A stretch of DNA of 23,223 nt from JBDKGH01 sp039798265 (GCA_039798265.1 JBDKGH010000152.1:1-23223), one strand, 5' to 3'; shown: positions 16,248-23,223, counted from the first letter of the stretch. Numbers and translations are program-made. Notes: a model not told the origin generated them from the sequence alone.

Positions 16248-16919
16248 TTAATTGCACACTGATTCAACAGGTACGCAGAAGGTTCCGCTTACGGTGACTT
16301 GTATCCCATCTAGGGTGATCATTGATGCCGTGAAGGTACCAGCGATGTTCTCGCCTACTTCATCACCTGCCTCAGCGAGGGTAACTGATCCATTTTCGAT
16401 TTGGTAAACCTGAATCATACCCATAGTTGGAACGGTTACATAAGATGTGTAGCCGAGATAGTCACCTGCTAATTCATAGGTACCGCCAACTTGGAAAGGT
16501 GTGCCGCTTATGATTTCAATTCCTTGAAATCCATTAATGCTCCATCCAGGTAGCACTCCATTTGCACCCCATTGTTGACTGTTGCTATAAATAACGCAGT
16601 AGTATTGAGAACTGTCAGCCTGCGTAATTACTGTTCCGCAGAATGGTTCAAAGATGGCAGCCGAGCCTTGAGCATAGTTAACATAATTAACTGCCGCTGT
16701 GTCCGCCGGATTGCCAGAAGGGCCAGCAATGGTAAATGATCCGCTGCACTCTCCAGGACTTACTGTATCTGTAGTATCTACTGGGTTATTAATGGTGTCT
16801 GTATTGACTGGATTTGGATCCGTAACTACATCTTCAAATTCATCTTGCTCGCAAGAGACTAAGGCAAAAGAGCCAACGATAGCAAATAAAGCGAATGCTT
16901 TTTTCAAATGGTTTTTCAT
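16248..16919 (-). CDS. Putative lipoprotein, upstream partner of the ECF sigma operon
   Basis: A 223-residue exported lipoprotein of unrecognised family. The signal sequence MKNHLKKAFALFAIVGSFAL ends in a lipobox F-A-L-V-S-C with the lipidated Cys at residue 23. The acidic segment after it (EQDEFEDVV) resembles the lipoprotein export signal seen on many Bacteroidota surface lipoproteins. A Thr/Asp/Pro-rich linker (about 30-62) then leads to a domain with repeated Gly and aromatic residues, probably beta-rich, containing four cysteines that could form two disulphides. ATG 16919 was chosen over 16946 because it begins the signal peptide. It lies 12 bases upstream of the sigma factor gene and so may be a signal sensor or regulon target of that system. 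That link is inferred from position only. Confidence 0.8.
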   Translation of the reverse strand: MKNHLKKAFALFAIVGSFALVSCEQDEFEDVVTDPNPVNTDTINNPVDTTDTVSPGECSGSFTIAGPSGNPADTAAVNYVNYAQGSAAIFEPFCGTVITQADSSQYYCVIYSNSQQWGANGVLPGWSINGFQGIEIISGTPFQVGGTYELAGDYLGYTSYVTVPTMGMIQVYQIENGSVTLAEAGDEVGENIAGTFTASMITLDGIQVTVSGTFCVPVESVCN

Positions 16920-17042
16920 AGGTCGAAGTTTTTTAAATGGTATCAAAACGTGTTAACCGGTTTTCAATATCCATATGAGACTTGCCTACCGAATGTGACA
17001 AAGAAGGTAATTATTTTTCTTAATCACATGAAAAACAGCGAA

Positions 17043-17537
17043 TTAATTTTTAGGTGTCTTGGACTCTTCTATTTGTTTGAGGCGCTCAGTGGTGTACGCT
17101 TGGTCGAAAACAACGTCTTTTTCCTTTTCATCCCAAGAGGCCCTACCAATGGGCTCTTTATACAACTCCGCATCGGTTACCACACTAGTTGGGTCTAGTT
17201 TGATGTCGAGATTCATGCCATATCCCTTTTTCAATTCAGTACCACTCGGCGTCATCAAATTGAAGTAAAATATTTTCGATTGAAACCCGGGGCTAGAAAA
17301 TTTTACCTTGTATTCATCTTGAAAGGGAAGACCGAATTCAAACTCCTCTCCAATGGGAAGAACTTGCGTGAATTCAACTGAATCCGTTATGATTTCTAAG
17401 GCAATGGTGCTCTGCAACGGTTGATCTTTCATAGATGAACGAATGCGGGCATTGATGTTTAAACTAACGGAGTCAGGCGCCTGACTAAAGCCCAGGGCCG
17501 GAACCAGGAGCAAACAAAAGAGCACGATTACTCTCAT
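17043..17537 (-). CDS. Small exported protein of unknown function
   Basis: A 164-residue protein with a standard signal peptide (MRVIVLFCLLLVPALGFSQA, cleavage expected after about residue 19). The mature part looks beta-rich, with an INARIRSSMKDQPLQSTIALEI segment (about 28-49) reminiscent of carboxypeptidase-regulatory-like Ig folds, and a charged C-terminal tail (EPIGRASWDEKEKDVVFDQAYTTERL, about 127-152). I recall similar tails on small Bacteroidota exported proteins but cannot name a family. TATATTCG on the minus strand (17567-17560) is a possible -7 box 22 bases before the start. The lipoprotein/ECF operon begins about 120 bases downstream in the same direction, so read-through is possible. 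Confidence 0.75.
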   Translation of the reverse strand: MRVIVLFCLLLVPALGFSQAPDSVSLNINARIRSSMKDQPLQSTIALEIITDSVEFTQVLPIGEEFEFGLPFQDEYKVKFSSPGFQSKIFYFNLMTPSGTELKKGYGMNLDIKLDPTSVVTDAELYKEPIGRASWDEKEKDVVFDQAYTTERLKQIEESKTPKN

Positions 17538-17559
17538 AATAGAGTTGTTTTAGTAATCA

Positions 17560-17567
17560 CGAATATA
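17560..17567 (-). promoter_or_regulatory. -7-like box of the small exported-protein gene
   Basis: On the minus strand this reads TATATTCG, matching TAnnTTTG with one change and identical to the box before the histidine kinase. The start codon is 22 bases downstream. There is no TTG at a 19-20-base spacing. Confidence 0.35.
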
Positions 17568-17660
17568 GCACCTTATCTATACTTTTCCTACTTTTTGGAA
17601 CCATTCAATGCGGATAGGAAGTACAGCAATGCCAGATAAACATCGCCGAGGGCATTGAAC

Positions 17661-17668
17661 TATATTTG
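17661..17668 (+). promoter_or_regulatory. -7 box of the acyltransferase gene
   Basis: TATATTTG is a perfect match to TAnnTTTG and lies 23 bases before the TTG start. No clear upstream TTG element is present. Confidence 0.4.
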
Positions 17669-17691
17669 TTCACCAAAACTTTTTTATCGCA

Positions 17692-18921
17692 TTGAGTAAC
17701 GAATCCTTAAAGCCAAAACCGCGCCTCAAGTTTATTGATATTGCGCGATCCTGGGCTATCGTGATGATGCTCGAAGGGCATTGTACCGGTGAGGCTTTAG
17801 CTGACCAATACCGCACAGCGGAGTATCCTTTATTTGATATGTGGTACCGCTTTCACGGATTGACTTCAGTCCTATTCTTTACCATCTCTGGACTTATTTT
17901 CGCATACCTGCTAACTCAGGATAACTCCATTCCGTTTTGGAAAAATGAACGCGTGAAAAAAGGGTTTAAACGGGTGGGCGAATTAATCTTTTGGGGATAC
18001 GCCATTCAACTCGATTTAAAAACACTCTACAATAAATGGTTCAATGGTGGGTATTATATTCTCGATTGGGCCTATGCTTTCCATGTATTGCAATGCATTG
18101 GCGCAGGCATTTTATTTCTACTGCTACTCTATGGTTTGTATAAATGGATTAAACTCGGCCGATTGGAATGGTATTACTTCTTAGGAGGAATGCTCTTATT
18201 TGCTGCTCAAGCTTGGTTCAATAGGTACATTCAATGGGATAAAGAAGCTGTGGAAAGTGGATTACAGGCGAGCTTTCATTATTTACCGAGCAACGCACCG
18301 GCGTTCATTCAGAATATGTTTTACGGTGAATTTTCTCAATTTGCCATCACGCGGTACAGTGGTTACGTATTACTGGGGGGTATGATGGGGGTTATTTTTA
18401 GAAAAAATGAGTACCGCATTTTCGATAATAAAATCATCTTCGGATTGATCTTACTCGGCTTTGCGATGCACCAATGGATCGCTAAAGTAATTGTCAAAAT
18501 TGACGGAATTCTCGTTTACTGGAATCTAACCGACGCTAAATATCATGAAACAAATATTTCCGCCTTTAAGGATTTTGGACTCATCATTATGTTCATCGGT
18601 TTGCTCATGTTATTAGATAAAAAGGTAAAATTCAAAGACAACCTGTTTCTGAAAATGGGAAGAAATACCTTCCCGATTTACGTGGTGCATGTAATTGTTC
18701 TCGTTGGTGGTCTGTTCGGGATTGGCTTGAAACCGCACCTTTTGCATCATAACCTAGGTCCTTGGGCAACAGTACTTACGTCGCTCGCCTTCATTTTATC
18801 CTTTGCATTGATGACGTATTTCATTGAGCCACTAGACAAAGCGTATTCGACCATTCTTTCTTACCTCTTGCCTTGGAAGTGGAATCAACGAAAAAGCAAA
18901 GAGCAAAAGATAGAAATATGA
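17692..18921 (+). CDS. Multi-pass membrane acyltransferase (DUF1624/HGSNAT-like or acyltransferase-3)
   Basis: A 409-residue integral membrane protein with about 9-11 hydrophobic helices. The N-terminus KPRLKFIDIARSWAIVMMLEGH, read as about residues 8-29, is the signature start of this superfamily; the conserved His in the first helix (LEGH) is expected to be catalytic. The second segment FHGLTSVLFFTISGLIFAYLL is also typical. Such proteins transfer an acyl or acetyl group across or at the membrane onto sugars or glycolipids; the acceptor is unknown. The start must be TTG 17692: upstream in frame there is a stop at 17656-17658 and no ATG or GTG, and the next ATG lies inside the first helix. 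It overlaps the next gene by ATGA (18918-18921), so the two are translationally coupled. Confidence 0.85.
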   Translation: MSNESLKPKPRLKFIDIARSWAIVMMLEGHCTGEALADQYRTAEYPLFDMWYRFHGLTSVLFFTISGLIFAYLLTQDNSIPFWKNERVKKGFKRVGELIFWGYAIQLDLKTLYNKWFNGGYYILDWAYAFHVLQCIGAGILFLLLLYGLYKWIKLGRLEWYYFLGGMLLFAAQAWFNRYIQWDKEAVESGLQASFHYLPSNAPAFIQNMFYGEFSQFAITRYSGYVLLGGMMGVIFRKNEYRIFDNKIIFGLILLGFAMHQWIAKVIVKIDGILVYWNLTDAKYHETNISAFKDFGLIIMFIGLLMLLDKKVKFKDNLFLKMGRNTFPIYVVHVIVLVGGLFGIGLKPHLLHHNLGPWATVLTSLAFILSFALMTYFIEPLDKAYSTILSYLLPWKWNQRKSKEQKIEI

Positions 18922-19754
18922 AAAGCGCAAAGTGGTTCGTAATAGTATTGTTTTTCGTCGTTCACAGCGCTGCTCGTTCCCAGGATTATCATGTGATCAG
19001 TTATAATATCCGATACAACAATCCTTCGGATGGCTTGGATGCGTGGCCTTTGCGCAAGACGGACATGGCTCGTTTTCTTTTTGAAAAAAACTATGATGTT
19101 ATCGGTTTGCAAGAAGTACTGAAAGATCAAATTGATTTTTTAGAAGATCGTGCACGCGATTATGCCTACTACGGCGTAGGCCGAGAGGATGGAAAGGAAA
19201 AGGGTGAATACTGTCCGATTTTTTATAACAAGAAAAAATTTGAGCTTTTATCGGCTAACACTTATTGGCTGTCACCCCATTCAGACCATCCGGGAAAAGG
19301 ATGGGATGCCGCCTGTGAGCGCATAGTTACCGTTGTTCATTTGAAAGACAAGAAAACAACAAAAGATTTTGTGGTGATGAACACGCATTGGGATCATGAA
19401 GGGAAGATGGCTCGATCTAATAGTGCTCGGTTGATTGCTGATTGGGTAAAGGAAGAGCACAAAAAGGGTAATGTTGTTTTACTCTTGGGCGACTTCAATT
19501 TAAATCCTACCGATGGCGCATTAAATCCATTGCGATTTGTGATGACCGACACTTGTCCGGCGGACCAGTTGTCCTTTCCAACGTTTAATGCTTTTCAGAT
19601 GAAGGTCTCTTCAGAACAGCATATTGATTATATCTGGTGCACTAAAAATGATTGGTTTTTTTCTAAATATGAAATTTTAAACCCTTCTACAACAGCAGGT
19701 AGGCAATTATCGGATCACTTTCCAGTGACTATTTCGGTTAGGCTTTTCCCATAA
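18918..19754 (+). CDS. Secreted endonuclease/exonuclease/phosphatase-family protein
   Basis: A 278-residue metal-dependent phosphoesterase-fold enzyme. The signal peptide (MKSAKWFVIVLFFVVHSAAR, then SQ) puts it in the periplasm or outside the cell. Family motifs appear in order: YNIRYNN (metal-binding Asn), DVIGLQEVL (metal-binding Glu), CERIVTVVHL, NTHWDHEG (catalytic His/Asp region), LLLGDFNLNPTDG (Asp/Asn pair), HIDYIW and the terminal SDHFPV with its catalytic Asp-His. All active-site residues appear intact. Substrates in this family range from nucleic acids to phosphoinositides and sphingomyelin, so none can be assigned. ATG 18918 overlaps the stop of the acyltransferase, which implies co-expression; a joint role in envelope or lipid modification is speculative. 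Confidence 0.9.
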   Translation: MKSAKWFVIVLFFVVHSAARSQDYHVISYNIRYNNPSDGLDAWPLRKTDMARFLFEKNYDVIGLQEVLKDQIDFLEDRARDYAYYGVGREDGKEKGEYCPIFYNKKKFELLSANTYWLSPHSDHPGKGWDAACERIVTVVHLKDKKTTKDFVVMNTHWDHEGKMARSNSARLIADWVKEEHKKGNVVLLLGDFNLNPTDGALNPLRFVMTDTCPADQLSFPTFNAFQMKVSSEQHIDYIWCTKNDWFFSKYEILNPSTTAGRQLSDHFPVTISVRLFP

Positions 19755-19755
19755 C

Positions 19756-19786
19756 TTGGGCATAACAGTGGCATTGGCTAACTTTG
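19756..19786 (+). promoter_or_regulatory. Promoter of the tRNA-Arg array
   Basis: TTG at 19756-19758 (in TTGGG) is followed by a 20-base spacer and TAACTTTG at 19779-19786, a full match to TAnnTTTG. Transcription would begin near 19792, about 110 bases before the intact tRNA, so both degenerate tRNA copies lie in the leader. The promoter starts 2 bases after the upstream gene's stop. Confidence 0.72.
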
Positions 19787-19790
19787 CAAA

Positions 19791-19830
19791 GCGGCTGATC
19801 TTAATTGTAGATTCGGGCCTCAAACATATT
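19791..19830 (+). pseudogene. Degenerate tRNA-Arg fragment (copy A)
   Basis: Positions 19791-19817 align with the anticodon arm, variable loop and start of the T arm of the intact tRNA: GCGG is followed by a diverged loop, then TGTAGATTCGGG is identical. It continues into CCTCAAACATATT, which is also found, with slight changes, after copy B. No 5' half is present. Confidence 0.6.
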
Positions 19831-19890
19831 GGCTCCGTAGTTCAACGGATATCCCGCATTCGCGGGACTAAACTGTAGATTCGGAGCCCT
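19831..19890 (+). pseudogene. Degenerate tRNA-Arg-like element (copy B)
   Basis: The first 21 bases (19831-19851) and CTAAACTGTAGATTCGG (19868-19884) are identical to the intact tRNA. Between them the D-arm end and anticodon 5' side are replaced by the hairpin TCCCGC-ATTC-GCGGGA (19852-19867). The T arm is missing, as if deleted between two CGG triplets. The junction leaves CGGAGCC (19882-19888), which pairs perfectly with the leading GGCTCCG (19831-19837), so a closed 7-bp acceptor-like stem survives. It has no CCU anticodon loop or T loop and cannot be a working tRNA. Confidence 0.7.
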
Positions 19891-19900
19891 CAAACATTTT

Positions 19901-19972
19901 GGCTCCGTAGTTCAACGGATAGAATAGCGGTTTCCTAAACTGTAGATTCGGGTTCGATTCCCGACGGAGCTA
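19901..19972 (+). tRNA. tRNA-Arg (anticodon CCU)
   Basis: Acceptor GGCTCCG/CGGAGCT (terminal G-U pair), D arm GTTC/GAAT, anticodon stem GCGGT/ACTGT around loop TTCCTAA (anticodon CCU, codon AGG), T arm TCGGG-TTCGATT-CCCGA, and discriminator A. CCA is not encoded. The anticodon stem has two G-U wobble pairs, which makes it weaker than usual. It has its own promoter but also sits behind two degenerate copies. Confidence 0.92.
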
Positions 19973-20000
19973 CTTATACTTTGAATGGAGAACGTCTAAT

Positions 20001-22280
20001 TTATCGGAGTAAAACAATGTGACCCGAAATACTCTCTGCTACATTTGAACCAACTGTGTACACTATTCGAAAAGGATATACCCCGTCTTCTACGTAGTGA
20101 TTGAGATCTTTAAAATTGCCCATCCAGGCTTCGTTGGAGTCATTGGTGTGAAAGATTAAATTTCCCCACCTATCGAAGATGGAGATATCTATAAAATCTA
20201 TTTTAAAAGTGCTTACTTGCCAAACGTCATTTATACCATCATTATTTGGGGTGAAGGTATTTGGGGCATAAATAAAATAATTGCACTCTTCAACGAAGAC
20301 CTCAATTGAATCGCGATTTACGCCACATTGGTTGGTAATTTCGACCCATATATCGCCAGGATTACTAACGGTTTGTGTTGGTTGAGTGCTTTCATTATTC
20401 CAAATGATATTATCGAATTCACTGGTTGTTACGAATAAAGTGTAAGCGCTACCATTGCATAAGTTTATATCTTCTCCTAAATCAACAGACGGATAGTCAA
20501 TTAGAATGACTTCTGTTTCATCGGATACTGCACATGGACCACTTACAAGTGTAGCACTAATATTTTCTGTTGATCCAGAATGATAAACATTAGAATATGA
20601 TCCATCGTGCCATGTCACATTTTGTGGCGTAGTTAAATGCACACTATCACCAGGACAAATCAATGACGTGGGGCCTAATTCTAAAAATGGAGGGTTCATA
20701 AAATCAACTAATATCTGATCAGTTGAAATGCAATCTCCCTCTTGATTAATTGCTTCATAGAAACCAGAATCTGTAACCTCAATATCGAATGCAATATCTC
20801 CGGTTGACCATGTAACTGAATAATCAGAGGATATAAGCACAATATCTCCTTCACATGCAATAATATCTGGACCGAGAGAAGGGTTTGGTACATCAATATT
20901 GTTGATGCTAAATTCGGTATAAGAGGAGCATCCGTTTTGAGATACGGTGACACCAAGTGTACCGGGTTCAGCTTCAATAACAGTATCTGTTGATCCATTC
21001 GTCCAAAGCACAGATGAGTAGTTTGCATTGGTAAGATCAATCAAAACAGGCTGGTTGTTGCAACTAGTTAAATCCAACAACTCCAGATCCACTTCAGGTA
21101 GAGGGTAAAATTCTATTTGTATGGTGTCTATTGTGGTACAACCGTTCTGATCAGAAACAATGGCAGAGTATGCTCCAGACGATTGAATAAAAATGGGGTT
21201 TGTATCATTGCCGCCATTTATAACTCCATCCGTTGTTTCCCAGATGATTGAACAATCAATGGGTATGTTGGCTTCTAAAGGTTGACTTGTGTCTCCGCAG
21301 AAGGTAGAGGGAGTTAGAACAACTTGAGGTGGATCTATCACATTAATATGAAAAAGTTGTGTAATCACCTCTCCGCATTGAGTTTCAAAGGTGACTGTGT
21401 AATCTTCACTTTGGGTGGGCGAGGCTACCACAGTTTGATCGGAACTAGAGCTCAGACCTTCAGCTGGAAACCAAGTATAACTTGTTTCAAGGCCATAACC
21501 TGCGGTAATGGTTTGGCTGTCTCCATTACAAATATCAAAGGAGAGTTCTTCGGTTAATATGGTAGGAGATAAACATACTTGTTGAAGGTTGTAATAAAAA
21601 CCTGTCGATCCAGTAAAACCCCAATAAACGGTAGAATTTCCGCCAAAAACAGCATTTATTAAATCGTATTGAGTAGATAGACGAAGATCACAGTTTACAT
21701 ACAGCTTGATTTCTTGCAGCGCTGGATCCCAACTTATTCGTATGGTGTAGTCGTTATTATCTTCAACGTTGGATGAGCTGCTCGAAATGGAAACAGGACC
21801 TGCAATGTTATTCGACGAATTATGATTCACCACACCATTTATTAAGAAGGCAGTATGATCGAATGCTGGATCGTTCTGATTGCCTACCGGGTCTGACTGT
21901 GGGTTGTTGCTATACGTGTCAAATTCAATTCCAAATGAGGGGTTAAATCCTTGAAAACCCATTCCTGAACCATTGATTCCAATGGCCGAAGTTCCTTGTG
22001 TTTGAAAAACGAAGACCATTCCATCTGCTCCATTTGCATCAAGGTTGCCAAAATTCATGGTAAATTCAATGGTGAAATTCTCAAGAAGATTAATGGATTG
22101 GTTGTACCAAATGGTGCCATTAGAGAAGCCACTGGATGGGTTTACAGCATAGCAGTCGCTACCGAGTGATACGGCATCACCGTTTAAAACATAAGACTGT
22201 GCAGTCGCCTCAAAAGAAAGGCTGAATGCATACAAACTCGTAATCAATAATAAGAGGTGCCGTGCTATGGGAGTATTCAA
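20001..22280 (-). CDS. Secreted L-type lectin-domain protein with type IX (type B) sorting domain
   Basis: A 759-residue exported protein. After the signal peptide (MNTPIARHLLLLITSLYAFS..., cleavage after TAQ) comes an L-type lectin domain (about 30-239). It has DGMVFVFQ, the calcium/sugar-site run GIEFDTYSNN with a later DPAFDH, and the WGFTGSTG strand, all hallmarks of legume-like lectins. A series of Ig/PKD-like repeats follows, each with paired Cys and a W-(S/T/N)-x-G/W-H-D-G strand. The last 90 residues (from TFTPNNDGINDVW) are the gliding-motility-associated C-terminal domain, the type-B signal for secretion through the type IX system. The protein probably sits on the cell surface and binds glycans. 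The start is non-ATG: TTG 22280 gives a clean signal peptide and lies just after a TATTTTCG box (22308-22301); the frame also has a TTG at 22322. Confidence 0.88.
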   Translation of the reverse strand: MNTPIARHLLLLITSLYAFSLSFEATAQSYVLNGDAVSLGSDCYAVNPSSGFSNGTIWYNQSINLLENFTIEFTMNFGNLDANGADGMVFVFQTQGTSAIGINGSGMGFQGFNPSFGIEFDTYSNNPQSDPVGNQNDPAFDHTAFLINGVVNHNSSNNIAGPVSISSSSSNVEDNNDYTIRISWDPALQEIKLYVNCDLRLSTQYDLINAVFGGNSTVYWGFTGSTGFYYNLQQVCLSPTILTEELSFDICNGDSQTITAGYGLETSYTWFPAEGLSSSSDQTVVASPTQSEDYTVTFETQCGEVITQLFHINVIDPPQVVLTPSTFCGDTSQPLEANIPIDCSIIWETTDGVINGGNDTNPIFIQSSGAYSAIVSDQNGCTTIDTIQIEFYPLPEVDLELLDLTSCNNQPVLIDLTNANYSSVLWTNGSTDTVIEAEPGTLGVTVSQNGCSSYTEFSINNIDVPNPSLGPDIIACEGDIVLISSDYSVTWSTGDIAFDIEVTDSGFYEAINQEGDCISTDQILVDFMNPPFLELGPTSLICPGDSVHLTTPQNVTWHDGSYSNVYHSGSTENISATLVSGPCAVSDETEVILIDYPSVDLGEDINLCNGSAYTLFVTTSEFDNIIWNNESTQPTQTVSNPGDIWVEITNQCGVNRDSIEVFVEECNYFIYAPNTFTPNNDGINDVWQVSTFKIDFIDISIFDRWGNLIFHTNDSNEAWMGNFKDLNHYVEDGVYPFRIVYTVGSNVAESISGHIVLLR

Positions 22281-22300
22281 TTTGAGAGAGTTATGCGAAA

Positions 22301-22308
22301 CGAAAATA
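22301..22308 (-). promoter_or_regulatory. -7-like box of the lectin gene
   Basis: On the minus strand this reads TATTTTCG (TAnnTTTG with one change), 20 bases before the TTG start at 22280. It supports the shorter start, since a start at 22322 would lie upstream of the promoter. Confidence 0.35.
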
Positions 22309-22430
22309 GAGAATTGAGTCAATACAAGAAACGGAGGAGCTTATTTTTATGATCAACTTTTCTCGTTGAATTTTCGATTGACGTGCTTTGAAAGCTGACT
22401 TTTGTTAGTTTTTTTTCCGAGTAAAGTCGC

Positions 22431-22438
22431 TAGCTTCG
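22431..22438 (+). promoter_or_regulatory. -7-like box of phnA/yjdM
   Basis: TAGCTTCG is one change from TAnnTTTG and ends 17 bases before the ATG at 22456. A TTTG at 22401-22404 is 26 bases upstream, too far for the usual spacing. Confidence 0.35.
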
Positions 22439-22455
22439 CGACCGAACTTTTACTT

Positions 22456-23034
22456 ATGAGCCTAGAATCTACTCTTTTTGCCCGCGCAAATAATGCGTGT
22501 GAACTTTGCACAAACGCCGATAATATTGGTCTTTATGATGTGCCACCTTCAAGCGATCATACCGCTGACGATACCATTGTGGTTTGTAAAAAATGCTTGG
22601 CACAACTTGAAAAGCAAGAAGAGCTCGATAATAATCACTGGACTTGCCTCAACTCAAGCATGTGGAGCGAAGTGCCTGCCGTACAAGTGGTGGCTTGGCG
22701 CATGCTCAGCCGTTTGCGCAACGAATCGTGGGCGGTAGATGCGCTCGATATGCTTTACCTCGATGATGAAAAATTAGCTTGGGCAAAAGCTACCGGTGAC
22801 CACGAACTTTCTTCGGAGGTTGAGCTTCACCGCGATTGCAATGGAGCGGTCCTTCAAAATGGCGATGCGGTTGTCCTCATCAAAACCCTCGAAGTAAAAG
22901 GCTCACAGATCAATGCCAAAGTAGGAACAGCCGTAAAAAACATCCGCCTCGTTCACGACAACCTCGAACAGATCGAAGGTAAAATCGACGGCCAACAAAT
23001 TGTGATTCTCACGAAATATGTGCGCAAGAGTTAG
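22456..23034 (+). CDS. yjdM: PhnA/YjdM family zinc-ribbon protein
   Basis: The 192-residue protein has the N-terminal zinc ribbon of the PhnA/YjdM family (Cys15 and Cys18 in CELC, Cys44 and Cys47 in CKKC). A helical middle follows with WRMLSRLRNESWAVDALDMLYL. The C-terminal SH3-like domain carries the family block DCNGAVLQNGDAVVLIKTLEVKG, NIRLVHDN, and IEGKIDGQQIVILTKYVRKS in order. The family was named from the E. coli phn region but does not itself break C-P bonds; its cellular role is unclear. ATG 22456 was chosen (MSLESTLFARANNACELC) rather than the in-frame TTG at 22402, which lies in the promoter region. It stands alone, divergent from the lectin gene. Confidence 0.92.
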   Translation: MSLESTLFARANNACELCTNADNIGLYDVPPSSDHTADDTIVVCKKCLAQLEKQEELDNNHWTCLNSSMWSEVPAVQVVAWRMLSRLRNESWAVDALDMLYLDDEKLAWAKATGDHELSSEVELHRDCNGAVLQNGDAVVLIKTLEVKGSQINAKVGTAVKNIRLVHDNLEQIEGKIDGQQIVILTKYVRKS

Positions 23035-23073
23035 GTTTTTTCTCAAAGAATGATGAGCGTTTGGAGACGTCCT

Positions 23074-23091
23074 AAACGAAGGTTCGTTTTT
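23074..23091 (+). terminator. Weak hairpin terminator after phnA/yjdM
   Basis: AAACGA and TCGTTT pair around the loop AGGT (23074-23089) and run into five T residues, 40 bases after the stop codon. The stem is short and AT-rich, so efficiency is doubtful. Confidence 0.4.
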
Positions 23092-23111
23092 CTCCCTTCT
23101 CCATCCCTTTC

Positions 23112-23130
23112 TCATTCTCATTCTCATTCT
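23112..23130. repeat. Hexanucleotide TCATTC microsatellite
   Basis: Three perfect tandem copies of TCATTC followed by a partial one, inside a pyrimidine-rich stretch just upstream of the next gene. Such short tracts can vary in copy number. Confidence 0.7.
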
Positions 23131-23150
23131 TTATTGAGTATCATTGCACC

Positions 23151-23223
23151 GTGATCAACTCGCCAACACCGCTCTATTTCGAAACTCACCGATGTGCAGA
23201 TGAAAATGCCCCTTGGCTTCTTT
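23151..23223 (+). CDS. N-terminus of a possible alpha/beta-hydrolase
   Basis: From GTG 23151 the frame stays open to the window edge (24 codons): MINSPTPLYFETHRCADEN, then APWLL. The pattern LYFETH...APWLL resembles the first strands of alpha/beta hydrolases, where a hydrophobic strand leads into the HGxxG oxyanion loop, but that loop is beyond the window, so the name is a guess. TATCATTG at 23139-23146 is a possible -7 box, which would make the message leaderless. Confidence 0.35.
   Translation, partial: MINSPTPLYFETHRCADENAPWLL

Noticed and set aside
19831..19972. An integrase attachment site (att) formed by tRNA duplication
   Set aside because: Element insertion usually duplicates the tRNA 3' end. 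Here the repeated parts are the 5' half and middle, the 3' T arm is the missing part, and no integrase gene is nearby.
22903..23127. Minus-strand open frame starting in the TCATTC repeat
   Set aside because: Its repetitive Met-Arg start comes from the microsatellite and the rest is antisense to the conserved yjdM C-terminus.

Overview
The window looks like a chromosomal segment of a marine-type Bacteroidota (Flavobacteriales-like) bacterium. Evidence: a secreted protein with a type IX secretion type-B C-terminal sorting domain (gliding-motility family), a DUF2480 gene, a Bacteroidota-type AAA/VWA pair, an SBBP-repeat secreted protein, near-absence of Shine-Dalgarno sequences, and promoter-like TTG-N20-TAnnTTTG sequences upstream of both tRNA genes. 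Genus cannot be fixed from this.

Layout: 2-1090 (-) holds the N-terminal part of a secreted beta-propeller-repeat protein that runs off the left edge. Then come purQ (1301-1993, +) and a dxs-DUF2480 operon (2128-4565, +). The DUF2480 stop codon lies inside a cluster of REP-like palindromes, just before a REP-associated tyrosine transposase (RAYT, 4684-5364, +). A VWA-domain protein and its AAA+ ATPase (7971-5361, -) form an operon read toward the RAYT. A sensor histidine kinase (8093-9604, +) is convergent with a miaE-GNAT operon (10682-9587, -). rnr (10808-12943, +) faces a CAU-anticodon tRNA (12984-13057, -) across a bidirectional terminator. A secreted coiled-coil protein (13208-14323, +) faces an operon of lipoprotein, ECF sigma factor and anti-sigma-like/beta-barrel protein (16919-14320, -), behind a small exported protein (17537-17043, -). 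A membrane acyltransferase and a secreted endonuclease/exonuclease/phosphatase-family protein are translationally coupled (17692-19754, +). They are followed by a tRNA-Arg(CCU) preceded by two degenerate tandem copies of itself. A large secreted L-type-lectin protein (22280-20001, -) is divergent from phnA/yjdM (22456-23034, +). The right edge carries the first 24 codons of a possible hydrolase.

The genes are a mixture: housekeeping (purine and isoprenoid synthesis, RNA decay, tRNA modification), signalling, and cell-surface/export functions. No phage, CRISPR array, plasmid or classical defence island is visible. Packing is tight: there is no gene-free stretch over 300 bases, and three convergent gene pairs overlap at their 3' ends.

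The most unusual structure is the degenerate tRNA-Arg tandem array at 19791-19972, which lies downstream of the tRNA's own promoter. Next are the REP-like palindrome cluster beside the RAYT, and the lipoprotein/ECF-sigma/anti-sigma-barrel operon.
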